Source: Gammaproteobacteria bacterium 42_54_T18 (GTDB lineage Bacteria > Pseudomonadota > Gammaproteobacteria > Pseudomonadales > Ketobacteraceae). Taken from it: a stretch of 64,000 nucleotides of DNA. The stretch spans positions 1-64,000 of the forward strand of contig MAAL01000055.1 of assembly GCA_002163245.1 (NCBI GenBank), read 5' to 3'. How positions within the stretch are numbered: position 1 is the stretch's first letter; each line of letters opens with the position of its first letter. A program made the position numbers and the translations under genes. The notes beneath the pieces were generated by a model, which was given only the letters and a program-made list of their open reading frames with translations, did not search any database and was not told the origin of the DNA. Of the stretch, positions 35,985 through 45,379 are shown piece after piece.

Positions 35985-37766
35985 ATGTCGTTTCTAAGGG
36001 AAACTGAAAAATACCAGTGGTGGGCGATTGGTATCGCCTTGTGTTTGGTAAGTCCAGCCTTGTGGATTGGTTTACAACTAGATGATTACTTTCATTGGAG
36101 TTTGGTTACCCAGCAAACATTATTACCTGTTACTACAGATAAGGCCGGTATTTTTGGGTTGTTTAGTTTTTTGGATGGGAAGGCTGAACGAACGCATCAG
36201 TTGATGGATTTAGGTATGGTGCCTTGGTGGACTTTGGATACGGTTCAATATGCATTCTGGCGTCCTGTTTCTGAAATTACCCACGGTATAGATTATTTGT
36301 TTTTGTCACAATGGCCATGGTTAATGCATGTACATGGTTTGTTATATTTTGCATTGCTATTGTTTTTCACGGCCAAGCTGTTTGATGACATTCAAGGTGA
36401 GAATAAACAAAGTGCCGGAATGCTAGGTTCGTCGGCATCCTTTTGGGCATTTTGGATTTTTGCATTAAGTTATACCCATGGTTTGCCTGCTGCTTGGTTA
36501 GCCAACCGTAATGCGGTATTGGCAACATTATTTGTGGTATTAACATTAAGGGCTCATCACCGCTGGCGCGAAGAAGGTGGGATCTTAAATTTGATGTTAG
36601 GTTTGGTATTTTTTGTCGCAGGTCTACTTAGTGGAGAGTTGGCGGTAAGTGCGGGATTGTATCTTTTTTCATATGCATTGTTTTTAGATAAAGATACTTT
36701 TATACGAAAAATGATGGCTATTGTACCCTACGGGATTCTGGGGGTTCTGTGGTTAGTAGTACGTGCTGCAATGGAGTATGGTGCAAAAAACTCTGGTCAC
36801 TATATAGACCCTGGTCATGATGTTGTGTTGTTTTTACAGGTATTCGGAGAGCGTGCGGCTAGTTTATTGGCGGCACAATTTTTTGCTATGCCGCCTGAAT
36901 TGTTGTCGGCATTACCATCACAATCAAAGTTTATGGTGCAGATAATATTGCTGGTGGTATTGGGTGTGAGCATTGTGCCTCTTATTGTTAGCGATAGGCG
37001 TGCACGTTTTTGGTTGGCGGGATTGATATTATGTGTGTTACCCGTGTGTGCGACGATTCCTCATAGCCGATTGTTAATGTGTGTCAGCTTGGGTGCTGCG
37101 GGATTGTTAGGGTTGCTGTTAGCGAAATGGCGAAGTACTTGGATTGCTGGCGATAAGCAATGGTTAATGTTACCGGTTATTTTGATACTAATATTTTGTC
37201 AATTTGTTATGTCACCGTTGTTGCTGCCATTAGAGGCCGCATCAATTCGTTTAGGCATGGATGATGCCTTAAACAAAGGGGCGCGCAACTTGCCTATTAC
37301 AGAAGGCAACAAGCATAAAGTAGCAATTATTATTAATCCGCCGATGTCCAGTGTGGCTGGTTATGTTAATGGTATTCGTTTATTTGAAGGCTTACCTGTT
37401 GCCAAGCATACGTTGCCCTTAGTCTCAGGAAGAAAAGAAATCACGCTACGTGTTGTGGGTACTCATACTATTGAGATCTCTGCGGAGCAGGGATTATATG
37501 ATGCGCATAACGAGGGTTTGTTGCGTGATCCGAATCAGGGTTTTAACGTTGAGGATGCCGTTGGCTTAAGTGTGATGGCTGTTGTTGTTAAAAAAGTGAA
37601 TGAGCAGGGGCTTCCCACGGTAGCAGAGTTTTCATTTAAGCAACCCGTGCGTGACGAGGGTTCTAATGTGGTTTTTTATATTTGGGCTGCTGGGAAACCT
37701 GTATTGTGTGAGTTGCCGGAAGAGGGAGGGCATATTAGTTTGTCCGCTAAATCCACACGTTGTTAA
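35985..37766 (+). CDS. Polytopic membrane protein, glycosyltransferase-like
   Basis: A 593-residue protein with about ten membrane segments in the first 430 residues and a soluble C-terminal domain of about 150 residues. The first periplasmic part holds LQLDDYFHWSL, an acidic pair like the DD/DE motif of lipid-linked-sugar (PMT/GT-C-like) transferases, and WFW-rich neighbours. I do not recognise a named family, so a GT-C-type role is inference. It is tightly coupled with the acyltransferase 3 gene, which points to surface glycan modification. Confidence 0.6.
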   Translation: MSFLRETEKYQWWAIGIALCLVSPALWIGLQLDDYFHWSLVTQQTLLPVTTDKAGIFGLFSFLDGKAERTHQLMDLGMVPWWTLDTVQYAFWRPVSEITHGIDYLFLSQWPWLMHVHGLLYFALLLFFTAKLFDDIQGENKQSAGMLGSSASFWAFWIFALSYTHGLPAAWLANRNAVLATLFVVLTLRAHHRWREEGGILNLMLGLVFFVAGLLSGELAVSAGLYLFSYALFLDKDTFIRKMMAIVPYGILGVLWLVVRAAMEYGAKNSGHYIDPGHDVVLFLQVFGERAASLLAAQFFAMPPELLSALPSQSKFMVQIILLVVLGVSIVPLIVSDRRARFWLAGLILCVLPVCATIPHSRLLMCVSLGAAGLLGLLLAKWRSTWIAGDKQWLMLPVILILIFCQFVMSPLLLPLEAASIRLGMDDALNKGARNLPITEGNKHKVAIIINPPMSSVAGYVNGIRLFEGLPVAKHTLPLVSGRKEITLRVVGTHTIEISAEQGLYDAHNEGLLRDPNQGFNVEDAVGLSVMAVVVKKVNEQGLPTVAEFSFKQPVRDEGSNVVFYIWAAGKPVLCELPEEGGHISLSAKSTRC

Positions 37767-37807
37767 GCTAATATTAATAAGATAAATACGGATCTAGATG
37801 GGCCTCC

Positions 37808-39124
37808 TTAATAGGCCGTTAATACAGAGTGACTTTCCGTTTCTATGCCCTTTCCCAAATGACTCAATGTTAAAATTTCATTGTTAGAGCCGATTAATAC
37901 ACCATAATTTACAGTGATTCCTTCTTCGATAAAAATACTAGCGGGTATGCAAAATCCCCACCCTCCAAGGCAGGCGGTTTCATCATAACGATAGGTGTTT
38001 TCTGTAATTAAGCGTGATAATTCACCTTTATTATTGAGTACATGGTGTTTGATATTAACGCTGTGTCGAGTCATCAATGCGTCGGTTAAATCCGGTAGCG
38101 AAGAAATATCTTGTTTGTATGTAAGAACGATATTTTCGGAATCAATTTCTTCTATTGTTGTATTCTGAAAGTCTGTCCTATAACCAGTCCGTTGTGCGCG
38201 GTATTCCCATTCAAATGAACCGTCGTAGCTATAGGACTCTACGGTTGAGGACGCAGCGTAATAGTAACTTGCTGCAAGTTCCTGATTTTTTTCTTCATAA
38301 AGGTAAAAATGTTGGTCTCCTTCGATGAGTCTTGTTGTTGACAAATTGTTAGGTGAACTTAGTTCCCATTGTTGAGCCAAATTACTGTCGAATGCCGTGA
38401 GAGTGTTTTCGGCACCTATAATGATCCCATTTGGTGAGGCAATAATTTTGTCGATATTCATGTCGTCACTGACTTGAAATTTTTCAAGTTGATGGTTAAA
38501 AACAAATAGTACGCCGTTGGAAGGAGATGCGTTTTTTACGCCATATGCGTAAATATGTTCGCCGCTAAAGGTTAGGAATCGTATTGACGTGATTTCTGGA
38601 TTGTCTGATGTATAACGAAAGGATTCTGTGCCGTTGTTAAGCATGATGATGATTGGTGATCCGGCCTCATTAGTTGTTGATATAATAACTTTGTCGCTGA
38701 AAGGGGAAACCGAAAGACTGTTGTAACGTTGATAACCATCCGTAGAGGTTAGCTGATAATTCCATTCAGCATTCCAGTTCTGATCAAATTTCACCATGTT
38801 AATATAATAACTGTTGCTCCAGATGTGCCCTTTATAAGCCTGTATCACCCCCGCTTTATTTCCTACGTCAAGGGGTGTGTTATTTTCGGCGATAAGGACT
38901 CCATTAAGATTAAAGTTCTGAATATTCAAGGTGTTACTGTTATAAGCGAGTCGAGATAGAGTATCTGTTCCAGATTTTTTTAGTTCTAATGTTGGTGTTG
39001 GAGTATCAATAAAGGGAATTTCCCATAACGTTGGCGTAGTCGCTGATCCCCCGCAACCTTGCAAAAGAAGGGGTGTGCACAGTGACGCGTAGATTAGTGT
39101 TATTTTTATAGTAGGCTGCGCCAT
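37808..39124 (-). CDS. Putative lipoprotein with repeated beta strands
   Basis: A 438-residue lipoprotein (lipobox LQGC after a hydrophobic signal). The mature part has short recurring beta-rich segments with W-x-Y and N-G/D-G turns (for example FDQNWNAEWNYQL, FDSNLAQQWELSS, YDGSFEWEYRA), which resembles a beta-propeller, but I cannot assign a family. It has a good ribosome site (aaggaaaacagc). Convergent with the membrane-protein gene and downstream of the HAD gene on the same strand. Confidence 0.65.
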   Translation of the reverse strand: MAQPTIKITLIYASLCTPLLLQGCGGSATTPTLWEIPFIDTPTPTLELKKSGTDTLSRLAYNSNTLNIQNFNLNGVLIAENNTPLDVGNKAGVIQAYKGHIWSNSYYINMVKFDQNWNAEWNYQLTSTDGYQRYNSLSVSPFSDKVIISTTNEAGSPIIIMLNNGTESFRYTSDNPEITSIRFLTFSGEHIYAYGVKNASPSNGVLFVFNHQLEKFQVSDDMNIDKIIASPNGIIIGAENTLTAFDSNLAQQWELSSPNNLSTTRLIEGDQHFYLYEEKNQELAASYYYAASSTVESYSYDGSFEWEYRAQRTGYRTDFQNTTIEEIDSENIVLTYKQDISSLPDLTDALMTRHSVNIKHHVLNNKGELSRLITENTYRYDETACLGGWGFCIPASIFIEEGITVNYGVLIGSNNEILTLSHLGKGIETESHSVLTAY

Positions 39125-39325
39125 GCTGTTTTCCTTATTGTTTATTTTATGGGGCTAGTATAGAGGCGCTGTAAAAAAGTAATATCTACCGAATGGGGGA
39201 TAGGGGTAGCATTAATTAAAATTGAAGATTTAAAGGGGAGTATCGACTGTCAAAGTGAAGAGGTGTATTCATTATTATTTAACATCAATGATGTTTTAAA
39301 AAAGATGTTATTCTGAAGTTTCCTG

Positions 39326-41005
39326 TTATTTCAAACAAGCGAGCACTAAAGCCCAAAATTCTGAAAAATCATTAACGACAACGTCAGGCTTATGCGGATG
39401 TTTTTCGGTGCCAGGGAAAATTCTATCTAACCAGGGTAAATCCCATTGTGCGCCATTAAAAAACACGTTGGTCATACCGGCGCGTTTAGCTGCAATGGTG
39501 TCCGTTGTGCTATCACCTACATACCAAATGTCTGGGCCCACTTCTAGTCCCAATACTTCTGCTGCTTTGTAGAGTTGATCTGGGTGTGGTTTGCGTCGTT
39601 CTGTATCATCACCGCAGATGTCGGTATCAAATAGCTCTGTCCAGCCGGTTTTTTCTACGGCTGCTATTTCATGTTCTAAAAATTCTCTGTCTCTATTGGT
39701 GATAACGCCGACTTTAACGGGTAGTGCTCGTAATCCAACCAATAAACTTCTTACTTGGGGTTCAAAGGGTAAGACAACGCCGTAATGGTTCCTGTAGTGA
39801 ACGTTAAATATTTTGTGTGCTATCTGTTTGGCATCTTGGTCGTCACCAAAAAGTACTTCAAAAATATCCGTTCGAGAGATTTTTCGATCAGTTTTTACTT
39901 TAGGGTGAAGTTGACTGTAACTTTGAACGTATTCTACGAGGCGTGCATCTTCTGGGGATTTACTTTCAGATGGGTCAACCATTCGATCGAGCAAACCCTT
40001 GTCACGCATTTCAGGGAGCATATCGTCCACTGCATGATACATTGCATCAAGTGTGTCGACCAATGTTGCATGCCAGTCAAAAAGGATGGCTTTGGGTGGT
40101 GTTATCTCCGCAACAGAGGGGTGCCAATCGGGTTCTATACGATGAGGAGGATGTTTGGGAGCAGGGAATTTTTGAGGACGAATATCAGAAATGTTGTTAG
40201 AAAAAGTAGCGCCACTTGCTTGTGCATTTTCTAAAAGGTCCATGAGTTCATCGAAACTATTTATAACAGCGTGAGGAGCGTTATGTTTGTCGTGTTCAAA
40301 CAGCTGCTCAATATATTGATTATCCCAGCAAGCACCGTTGTAGAAAATGGCGGTAACCCCAGCATTGTGTGCGGTGACCATATCAAGATAGCTGTCGCCG
40401 ATATACCATGTTTTTTCAGTTGGCATACGGTTGATTGCAGCAAGAGCGGCATTAATCACTTCGGGGTCTGGTTTGTAATCACTGACGTCATCCGCACATG
40501 CGCTGGTGTCAAAATAATTAATCCATTCTCCATCATCAACTATCTGTAATTCATGATCGAGAAATTCGCGACTACGATTGGTAGCAATACCAGTTTTAAG
40601 TCCAAGTTTTTTTACGGTATTTAAGTAATCACCGACGCCCTCTTGAAAGGGGTGGACTTTACCAAAATAGTTTCGATAACACTCGTTGTAGGCTTTATGG
40701 GCTATAGCTTTTGCCGCTGTATTTTTTCCAAAAATAGCGTTAAAAATATCGGTGCGGGATACCCTGCGTTCGGCAAGTATTTTTGGGTGCAAACGTCTGA
40801 ATATTCGAATGTAACGTACTAACTTTACATCATCCTGTGTTCTGCATTGTTTTTCTGGAAGTAGTTGTTTTACAAGATCCAGGTCTTCTAATAAAGGTAA
40901 CATTTCCTCCATGGCTTCAAACATGGCATCTAGTGTGTCAACCAAAGTACCATGCCAATCAAATAGTAACACTTTGGGGGCGGGTAACATGGTTTTGTTC
41001 TTCAT
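39326..41005 (-). CDS. Tandem HAD-superfamily protein with DWH in place of DxD
   Basis: About 559 residues from ATG 41005 (the frame continues to 41041). Two complete HAD domains in a row, each with the same features: motif I FDWHGTLVDTLDAM and FDWHATLVDTLDAM, a helical cap with RLHPK..-RK/RVSRTDIF, motif II ATNRSREFLDHE and ITNRDREFLEHE, the Lys of YKPDPE and RKPHPD, and motif IV YIGDSYLDMV and YVGDSTTDTI. Both halves keep the nucleophile Asp, but the second Asp of DxD is His. An internal duplication is evident. Substrate unknown; the altered acid/base residue suggests unusual chemistry or a phosphotransfer role. Confidence 0.87.
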   Translation of the reverse strand: MKNKTMLPAPKVLLFDWHGTLVDTLDAMFEAMEEMLPLLEDLDLVKQLLPEKQCRTQDDVKLVRYIRIFRRLHPKILAERRVSRTDIFNAIFGKNTAAKAIAHKAYNECYRNYFGKVHPFQEGVGDYLNTVKKLGLKTGIATNRSREFLDHELQIVDDGEWINYFDTSACADDVSDYKPDPEVINAALAAINRMPTEKTWYIGDSYLDMVTAHNAGVTAIFYNGACWDNQYIEQLFEHDKHNAPHAVINSFDELMDLLENAQASGATFSNNISDIRPQKFPAPKHPPHRIEPDWHPSVAEITPPKAILFDWHATLVDTLDAMYHAVDDMLPEMRDKGLLDRMVDPSESKSPEDARLVEYVQSYSQLHPKVKTDRKISRTDIFEVLFGDDQDAKQIAHKIFNVHYRNHYGVVLPFEPQVRSLLVGLRALPVKVGVITNRDREFLEHEIAAVEKTGWTELFDTDICGDDTERRKPHPDQLYKAAEVLGLEVGPDIWYVGDSTTDTIAAKRAGMTNVFFNGAQWDLPWLDRIFPGTEKHPHKPDVVVNDFSEFWALVLACLK

Positions 41006-41305
41006 AATGCACCGTGATGTATAGGTAGGTGTAGAAGCCATTAGTAAATTTATTATCTGGCTAGTGGTTTTTGGGTCATGGAGTATTCAGTGTAGTTGAT
41101 ATTTTTTGGTGTTATGGTGATTTCAAGCGTTTTGGTTAGCTATGTAGGGGTTATGACATAGACAAATGATGTTGTTTTTTGGTCTGATCCGTATCAGGTT
41201 TTTTTATTGCGTAAACAGGTTATTCTTAATAAATGGGTGTGTGTCTGTTTAAACAGGCAATCGAGAGGTATTTGTCAAAAATGTCATATTATTGGAGCTT
41301 TTTGA
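41006..41305. other. Gap before glnE
   Basis: Three hundred bases without a gene. The only features I see are a perfect 12-bp palindrome CTGTTTAAACAG (41245-41256) and two copies of TAAACAGG (about 41213 and 41250), about 50-90 bases before glnE. These could be a regulator site for glnE. The upstream part is AT-rich and featureless. Confidence 0.4.
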
Positions 41306-44263
41306 ATGCGAACGTTTGATTTATCTTTGATACCTGAATCTTTACAAGCCGTTGTTACATCCAAGTGGTCTTCTATAGAGGATGCGATGGAGAATAGGGA
41401 GGAAAGTGCAGATTTGTCGGCTCGATTACAGGCCCTGCCAAAAAGCTTTGATGACCAGTTTCCAAGCGTGGCAATTGCCAGTGATTACGCTTTGGATCAA
41501 TGTTCTCGTAAGCCAGAGTTATTGTTGGCACTGTGGGAGCAAGGGGTTTTATCTCGCCAACTTCAGCCCGATGAAATACAAAATTTATTGCAAGCAGCGT
41601 TGGTTGACGTCACCGATGAAAAGGCGCTTTCGGTTGTATTGCGGCGATTCCGGCAATTCCATATGGTACGTATCATTTGGCGTGATAGTTGTCGGTTATC
41701 GAACTTAATGGAAGTGACTCGGGACCTTACTGAGCTCGCGGATGCCTGTGTCGCGGAAGCGATGGCATTACACTACCAATGGCTTCAGCCCTCGATTGGT
41801 TTACCTTATTATGAGAATACCGATACACCTATGAAAATGGTGGTATTGGGGATGGGAAAGCTGGGGGCGTTTGAGCTGAACCTCTCATCAGATATTGATT
41901 TGATGTTTGTTTATCCTCAAGAGGGAGAAACTCAAGGGGGTAAGAGAAGTTTGAGTCATCGAGAATTCTTTACTCGATTGGGGCAAAAACTTATCAAAGC
42001 ACTCGACGAAACAACAGCGGAGGGATTCGTGTTTCGTGTGGATATGCGTTTGCGGCCCTATGGTAGTACAGGAGCATTGGCGTTAAGTTTTGATGGCATG
42101 AAAGCTTATTATGAGGAGCAAGGTCGAGAGTGGGAACGTTATGCGATGATCAAGGCGCGTGCCATGGGAGAGGGTGATGGTGAAGAGCTAATGGCGCGGT
42201 TACGACCTTTTGTTTACCGGCGCTATATTGATTTTGGCGTGATTGAATCATTACGAGAAATGAAAGGAATGATTAATCGCGAGGTATTGCGTCGAGGTGT
42301 TTCGGGAAATGTTAAAACGGGCTCTGGTGGTATTCGAGAGATAGAGTTTATAGGTCAGGCATTTCAGTTGATTCGTGGCGGACAAGATACGGAATTGCAA
42401 GAGCGTAGTTTATTAAAAGTCCTTAAGTTGGTCGCGGAAATGGGGTTGATGCCGGAGCAGGCGGTGAAGGAACTTTCCCAAGCTTATGTTTATTTAAGAG
42501 AGGTTGAGCATCGGATTCAAGCGCTGCACGATCGCCAGACACAAGTGCTACCTGATGATGCGCTACAACAGGAGCGTATTGCTTGGGGGATGCATAAGAA
42601 GAGTTGGGAGGAGTTTACGCTTGAATTGGATCAGTGTCGGTTAATGGTTCGGCAACATTTTGACCGAATTATTTCTCCAGAAGAGGGGGCAATAGAGGAT
42701 GCTGAAGTTGATGATGTTGTTGCACTATGGAATTGTGCAGAGGGGAATTGTACAGAGGGAGAGGATATAGAGGAGAATGTGCTTATTTTAAAGGCGTTGG
42801 GCTTCGAAGATGCAAGTGACGCGTTACGTGTGTTAAAAAACCTCAAAATTAGTAAGGGCGTGCAACATTTGCAAGAGCTACCAAGGCAACGTTTGAACAA
42901 ACTTATGCCCTTGGTGATCACGGTTTGTAGCGAGCAAGAATGCAGCTTATTAGCGCTAGAGCGTATCGTGGTGTTGATTGAGGCCATATTGCGCCGATCG
43001 GCTTATATGGCGCTATTGGTGGAAAATACCGAAGCGCTTAAACATTTGGCAACCTTATGTGGTGCCAGTGCTTGGGCCGCGGAGATTATTCAGCGATACC
43101 CGATTCTGTTGGATGAACTGATCAACCCCAATACATTATATTCTCCACCAACACTTGAAGAATTGAGGGATGATTTACGCCAACAAATGCTGCGAATACC
43201 TGAAGATGATGCAGAAAGGGAGATGGAGTGCCTGCGTCAGTTTAAACATGCGCATTTATTACGTGTTGCCGCATCTGACATAACCGGTACGCTACCTACA
43301 ATGAAAGTGAGTGATTACTTAACGTGGATTGCAGAAGCATTAATGCAGCAGGTGTTGGTGATTGCTTGGAAGCAAATGGTGGATAAGTACGGTACACCAC
43401 TGCGAGCCGATGGAACCCTGTGTGACCCTGATTTTATTATTGTAGGCTACGGCAAGGCGGGAGGTATTGAGCTGAGTTATGGCTCCGATTTGGATTTGGT
43501 GTTTATTCATGACGCCCCTTCTAATCACTCGACCGATGGAGAGCGTAGTGTCGACAATAGTATTTTTTATGCGCGCCTCGGTCAGCGTATTATCCATATT
43601 GTTTCCACACGAACTGCGTCAGGCATGTTGTATGAGACCGATATGCGGTTACGGCCATCGGGAAATTCAGGATTATTGGTGTCGTCTCTGAATGCATTTG
43701 TGCAATATCAGGATGAAAAAGCGTGGACCTGGGAGCATCAAGCGTTAGTGAGGGCGCGTGTGGTTGCTGGCTGTCCGGCATTGGCTGAACGTTTTGAGCA
43801 AGAGCGGCAGAATATTTTGAAGAAAGCGGCTAACAATACTGAATTAGCCGTTGAAGTACTAGAAATGCGCACAAAAATGCGTGATCACCTCGCTGGTAAT
43901 AGCTCCGTGCATGTAACTGAGGAAATGACTAAAAAAAGCCAACGTTTTGATTTAAAACAAGATTCTGGCGGCATCGTAGATATTGAGTTTCTTGTGCAAT
44001 ATTGTGTGTTGCATTGGGGTGCAGCTTATCCGGAACTGTTACGCTGGACAGATAATGTACGCATTCTAGATACATTGGAAACATTAGATTTACTGGATTC
44101 GAATGACGTGCTGATGTTGGAAGAGGCCTATCTTACTTATCGCCATGCCACTCACAGAAAAGCGCTGCAGAATCAGAAAAATACGGTGCCTGGCAATGAA
44201 TTTATCACCTATCGTATGGCGGTTAGAGCGTTTTGGGCAAAGTTATTGCCAGAAGGAATATAG
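41306..44263 (+). CDS. glnE: Bifunctional glutamine-synthetase adenylyltransferase/deadenylase
   Basis: Adds and removes AMP on glutamine synthetase, under PII signals. 985 residues with two nucleotidyltransferase halves. The N-terminal half has GMGKLGAFELNLSSDIDLMFVYP and FRVDMRLRPYGSTGAL; the C-terminal half has GYGKAGGIELSYGSDLDLVF and YETDMRLRPSGNSGLL. These match the paired GSDxDL and DMRLRP motifs of GlnE. Slightly longer than E. coli GlnE because of an acidic insert (about 465-480). It precedes ilvE and waaF/waaC as in Pseudomonas. Confidence 0.95.
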   Translation: MRTFDLSLIPESLQAVVTSKWSSIEDAMENREESADLSARLQALPKSFDDQFPSVAIASDYALDQCSRKPELLLALWEQGVLSRQLQPDEIQNLLQAALVDVTDEKALSVVLRRFRQFHMVRIIWRDSCRLSNLMEVTRDLTELADACVAEAMALHYQWLQPSIGLPYYENTDTPMKMVVLGMGKLGAFELNLSSDIDLMFVYPQEGETQGGKRSLSHREFFTRLGQKLIKALDETTAEGFVFRVDMRLRPYGSTGALALSFDGMKAYYEEQGREWERYAMIKARAMGEGDGEELMARLRPFVYRRYIDFGVIESLREMKGMINREVLRRGVSGNVKTGSGGIREIEFIGQAFQLIRGGQDTELQERSLLKVLKLVAEMGLMPEQAVKELSQAYVYLREVEHRIQALHDRQTQVLPDDALQQERIAWGMHKKSWEEFTLELDQCRLMVRQHFDRIISPEEGAIEDAEVDDVVALWNCAEGNCTEGEDIEENVLILKALGFEDASDALRVLKNLKISKGVQHLQELPRQRLNKLMPLVITVCSEQECSLLALERIVVLIEAILRRSAYMALLVENTEALKHLATLCGASAWAAEIIQRYPILLDELINPNTLYSPPTLEELRDDLRQQMLRIPEDDAEREMECLRQFKHAHLLRVAASDITGTLPTMKVSDYLTWIAEALMQQVLVIAWKQMVDKYGTPLRADGTLCDPDFIIVGYGKAGGIELSYGSDLDLVFIHDAPSNHSTDGERSVDNSIFYARLGQRIIHIVSTRTASGMLYETDMRLRPSGNSGLLVSSLNAFVQYQDEKAWTWEHQALVRARVVAGCPALAERFEQERQNILKKAANNTELAVEVLEMRTKMRDHLAGNSSVHVTEEMTKKSQRFDLKQDSGGIVDIEFLVQYCVLHWGAAYPELLRWTDNVRILDTLETLDLLDSNDVLMLEEAYLTYRHATHRKALQNQKNTVPGNEFITYRMAVRAFWAKLLPEGI

Positions 44264-44321
44264 AGTTGAAGAATCGTCTGTTTAAGTAGGGATTAGGGGA
44301 TAACCAGTGTGCATAAAATTG

Positions 44322-44330
44322 TGCTATAGT
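44322..44330 (+). promoter_or_regulatory. Candidate extended -10 promoter of ilvE
   Basis: TGCTATAGT is an extended -10 (TGn-TATAGT) 35 bases before the ilvE start. No strong -35, as is usual for this class. It would give ilvE and the following LPS genes their own transcript. Confidence 0.5.
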
Positions 44331-44364
44331 CCCCCTTTTTACATTTGCGAATAGGAGCAGCATC

Positions 44365-45285
44365 ATGTCTATGGCCGACCGTGACGGTCTGATTTGGTTT
44401 GATGGGGAAATGATACCTTGGCGAGATGCGAAGGTACACGTGTTGACACATACATTGCACTACGGAATGGGTGTATTTGAAGGTGTTCGTGCCTACGAAA
44501 CCGATAAAGGTCCTGCTATATTCCGATTGCAAGAGCACACGAATCGTTTGTTCCGTTCTGCTCATATTATGAATATGAAGATGCCTTTCAGTAAGGAAGA
44601 AATCAACGCTGCACAATTAGCCGCAGTGCGTGAGAATAACCTTAAGCACGCCTACTTACGCCCGATGGTATTTTATGGTGATGAAGGTATGGGGTTACGG
44701 GCCGAGAACTTGCAAACCCATATTATTGTTGCTGCATGGGAATGGCCTTCTTACATGTCTCCAGAGGCGTTAGAGCAAGGTATTAAAGTGAGAACCTCGT
44801 CCTATACGCGTCACCATGTGAACATTAGCATGTGTAAAGCTAAGGCGAACGGTCATTACATTAACTCTATGTTGGCGCTTAACGAAGCGTTAACAGGGGG
44901 CGCAGATGAAGCGTTGTTGTTAGACCCGGAAGGTTATGTAGCAGAAGGTAGTGGTGAGAACTTCTTCTTGGTTCGTGACGGTGTGATTTATACACCTGAA
45001 CTCGCTTCCTGTTTAGATGGTATTACCCGTGCGACTGTATTCTCGATAGCCGCTGAGCTGGGTTATGAAGTGAAAGAAAAGCGAATTACGCGTGACGAAG
45101 TATATGTTGCTGATGAAGCTTTTTTCACGGGGACCGCTGCTGAAGTATTGCCGATTCGTGAACTTGATGGCCGCCTGATTGGTGAAGGCAAGCGTGGCCC
45201 TATCACGGAGCAGATTCAATCCTTCTATTTTGATGTGGTTTATGGGCGTCGAGAGTTTAATGCTGACTGGATTAATTATGTTTAG
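44365..45285 (+). CDS. ilvE: Branched-chain-amino-acid aminotransferase
   Basis: PLP-dependent class IV aminotransferase of Val, Leu and Ile synthesis. 306 residues with HTLHYGMGVFEGVRAY, the catalytic Lys in CKAKANGHYINSM, EALLLDPEGYVAEGSGENFF and FFTGTAAEVLPI. Standard length and motifs. A ribosome site aggagcagcatc lies before the ATG. Placement before waaF is conserved in Pseudomonas and has no obvious metabolic meaning. Confidence 0.96.
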   Translation: MSMADRDGLIWFDGEMIPWRDAKVHVLTHTLHYGMGVFEGVRAYETDKGPAIFRLQEHTNRLFRSAHIMNMKMPFSKEEINAAQLAAVRENNLKHAYLRPMVFYGDEGMGLRAENLQTHIIVAAWEWPSYMSPEALEQGIKVRTSSYTRHHVNISMCKAKANGHYINSMLALNEALTGGADEALLLDPEGYVAEGSGENFFLVRDGVIYTPELASCLDGITRATVFSIAAELGYEVKEKRITRDEVYVADEAFFTGTAAEVLPIRELDGRLIGEGKRGPITEQIQSFYFDVVYGRREFNADWINYV

Positions 45286-45379
45286 TCAATCTAGGTGTAA
45301 TCAGTCCTGTGAGGCCGGCTTTTTACATGCTGGTTTTCGCTGTTTGCTTCGATTTGCGTTTAGATAAGGCAACATTACA

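Noticed and set aside
37801-37817. GGCCT/AGGCC stem as a terminator between convergent genes
   Set aside because: Only a 5-bp stem, no T run on either side, and it overlaps the stop codon at 37808.
39785-40234. Open plus-strand frame of 149 codons inside the tandem HAD gene
   Set aside because: Antisense to a gene with strong motifs; Cys/Phe-rich shadow.
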